Below are positions 63,682 through 64,000 of a stretch of DNA of 64,000 bases, in pieces. The DNA comes from Catonella sp963545085 (GTDB lineage: Bacteria > Bacillota > Clostridia > Lachnospirales > Lachnospiraceae): positions 38,002 through 102,001 of the forward strand of contig CAUUHV010000003.1 in the NCBI GenBank assembly GCA_963545085.1, given 5' to 3'. A program made the translations under genes and the position numbers. Under the pieces are notes generated by a model. The model did no database searches. It was not told the origin of the DNA and saw only the letters and a list, made by a program, of their open reading frames with translations. Each line of letters starts with the position of its first letter. Within the stretch, counting starts at the first letter, position 1.

Positions 63682-64000
63682 ATGAAAAATAAGAAAAGAT
63701 TTTTATTTATGCTTGCAACGGCTCTTTTAATCGTATCGGAAACGGTCAGTCCTATGGCAATGACAAAGGGAGCGGGAAGCACTGAAACTGAATCGCCGGT
63801 ATCCGTGTCCGAGGATGTGAGCGGAGAAGAAGCGGTGGAAGAAGTAAATCCGGAAACAGATGTTTTTAGAGTAAATGCCGAAGCTGAAATAGTTTTGGCG
63901 AAGAAAGAAAAGGAAGATACGGAAGGGAAAAAGGAAAAGACTTCTAAAAAATCCAAAAAGAAAAAGAAAAAAAATAAAAAAAAGAAAAACAAGAAAAACA
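63682..64000 (+). CDS. Secreted lysine-rich protein, N-terminal part (cut by window edge)
   Basis: ATG at 63682 after GGGGAAAGG; 106 codons run off the edge. A signal peptide (MKNKKRFLFMLATALLIVS..., ends near residue 28) is followed by an acidic Ser/Glu stretch, and then, from about residue 70, an almost pure lysine tract with some Asn and Thr. Nothing in the visible part names a family. It may be a linker before a surface domain lying outside the window. The gene is preceded by a doubly operated promoter, so it is likely inducible. Confidence 0.6.
   Translation, partial: MKNKKRFLFMLATALLIVSETVSPMAMTKGAGSTETESPVSVSEDVSGEEAVEEVNPETDVFRVNAEAEIVLAKKEKEDTEGKKEKTSKKSKKKKKKNKKKKNKKN

Noticed and set aside
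63930..64000. Simple A-rich low-complexity repeat
   Set aside because: The run is in frame with a gene that has a signal peptide and RBS, and it encodes a lysine tract, so it is explained as coding sequence.
1..64000. CRISPR arrays, insertion sequences, prophage, rRNA and tRNA genes
   Set aside because: No repeat-spacer periodicity, transposase or integrase motifs, or RNA gene signatures were seen on either strand.

Overview
The window reads as chromosome from an anaerobic, low-GC, mono-membrane Clostridia, most likely a member of Lachnospiraceae. The grounds are gene content: a SCIFF peptide with its radical-SAM maturase next to SecDF, small Firmicutes families (DUF951, DUF1292, DUF4364, Asp23/YloU), a DNPR-type (meso-diaminopimelate) MurE, a separate methenyl-THF cyclohydrolase beside FolD, Lachnospiraceae-style LplABC-type sugar transport and many GGAGG ribosome binding sites. 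No rRNA, tRNA, CRISPR array, transposase or phage gene was seen. The left edge cuts an M29-like aminopeptidase and the right edge cuts a lysine-rich secreted protein.

Layout. 1-5.2 kb: purine synthesis (purE, then purM-purN-purD behind a leader with a terminator hairpin). 5.3-9.0 kb: two exported proteins, an SH3/glucosaminidase and a membrane-anchored cohesin-like protein, both with a cadherin-like sandwich domain. 9.1-15.6 kb: clpC, a small conserved protein, radA and topB. 15.6-17.7 kb: a left-handed beta-helix protein, a cyclohydrolase (FchA-like) and folD. 17.8-27.8 kb: housekeeping genes (PHP phosphoesterase, gltX, a UvrD-like helicase, dusB, engB, a DUF4364 regulator, yloU/fakA). 27.9-33.5 kb: a MocR-type regulator whose PLP lysine is an arginine, then scfA-scfB-secDF on the opposite strand. 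33.7-36.4 kb: a complete ECF transporter (T, fused A-A', MptD-like S). 36.5-43.4 kb: nagB-nagA, an SGNH-like membrane protein, and dapF-murE-murF. 43.6-50.2 kb: two tandem paralogous secreted DUF5050-like proteins, then a compact type IV pilus-like operon with a PilC-like platform, four small single-pass proteins and a PilT-type ATPase, but no PilB or prepilin peptidase. 50.4-63.5 kb: a glycan-use region with a GH78 rhamnosidase, a sialate O-acetylesterase-like enzyme, YoaK-like and rhomboid membrane proteins, a membrane-bound AraC-type regulator, a solute-binding lipoprotein, two permeases, a sulfatase and an acylphosphatase.

How it fits together. The nag genes feed amino sugar into glycolysis. 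The GH78/esterase/ABC/sulfatase block looks like capture and trimming of decorated, sulfated, rhamnose-containing glycans, controlled by the membrane AraC protein. The SCIFF unit makes a cysteine-crosslinked peptide of unknown role.

Most unusual points: a diverged copy of the first codons of the acylphosphatase gene lies right after the rhomboid gene, so the AraC-ABC-sulfatase block is bracketed by short direct repeats. The MocR protein lacks its PLP lysine. FolD lacks two cyclohydrolase residues and sits beside FchA. The solute-binding protein mRNA can pair its Shine-Dalgarno with an upstream CCTCCTTTT. Two near-identical palindromic operators bracket the promoter at the right edge.
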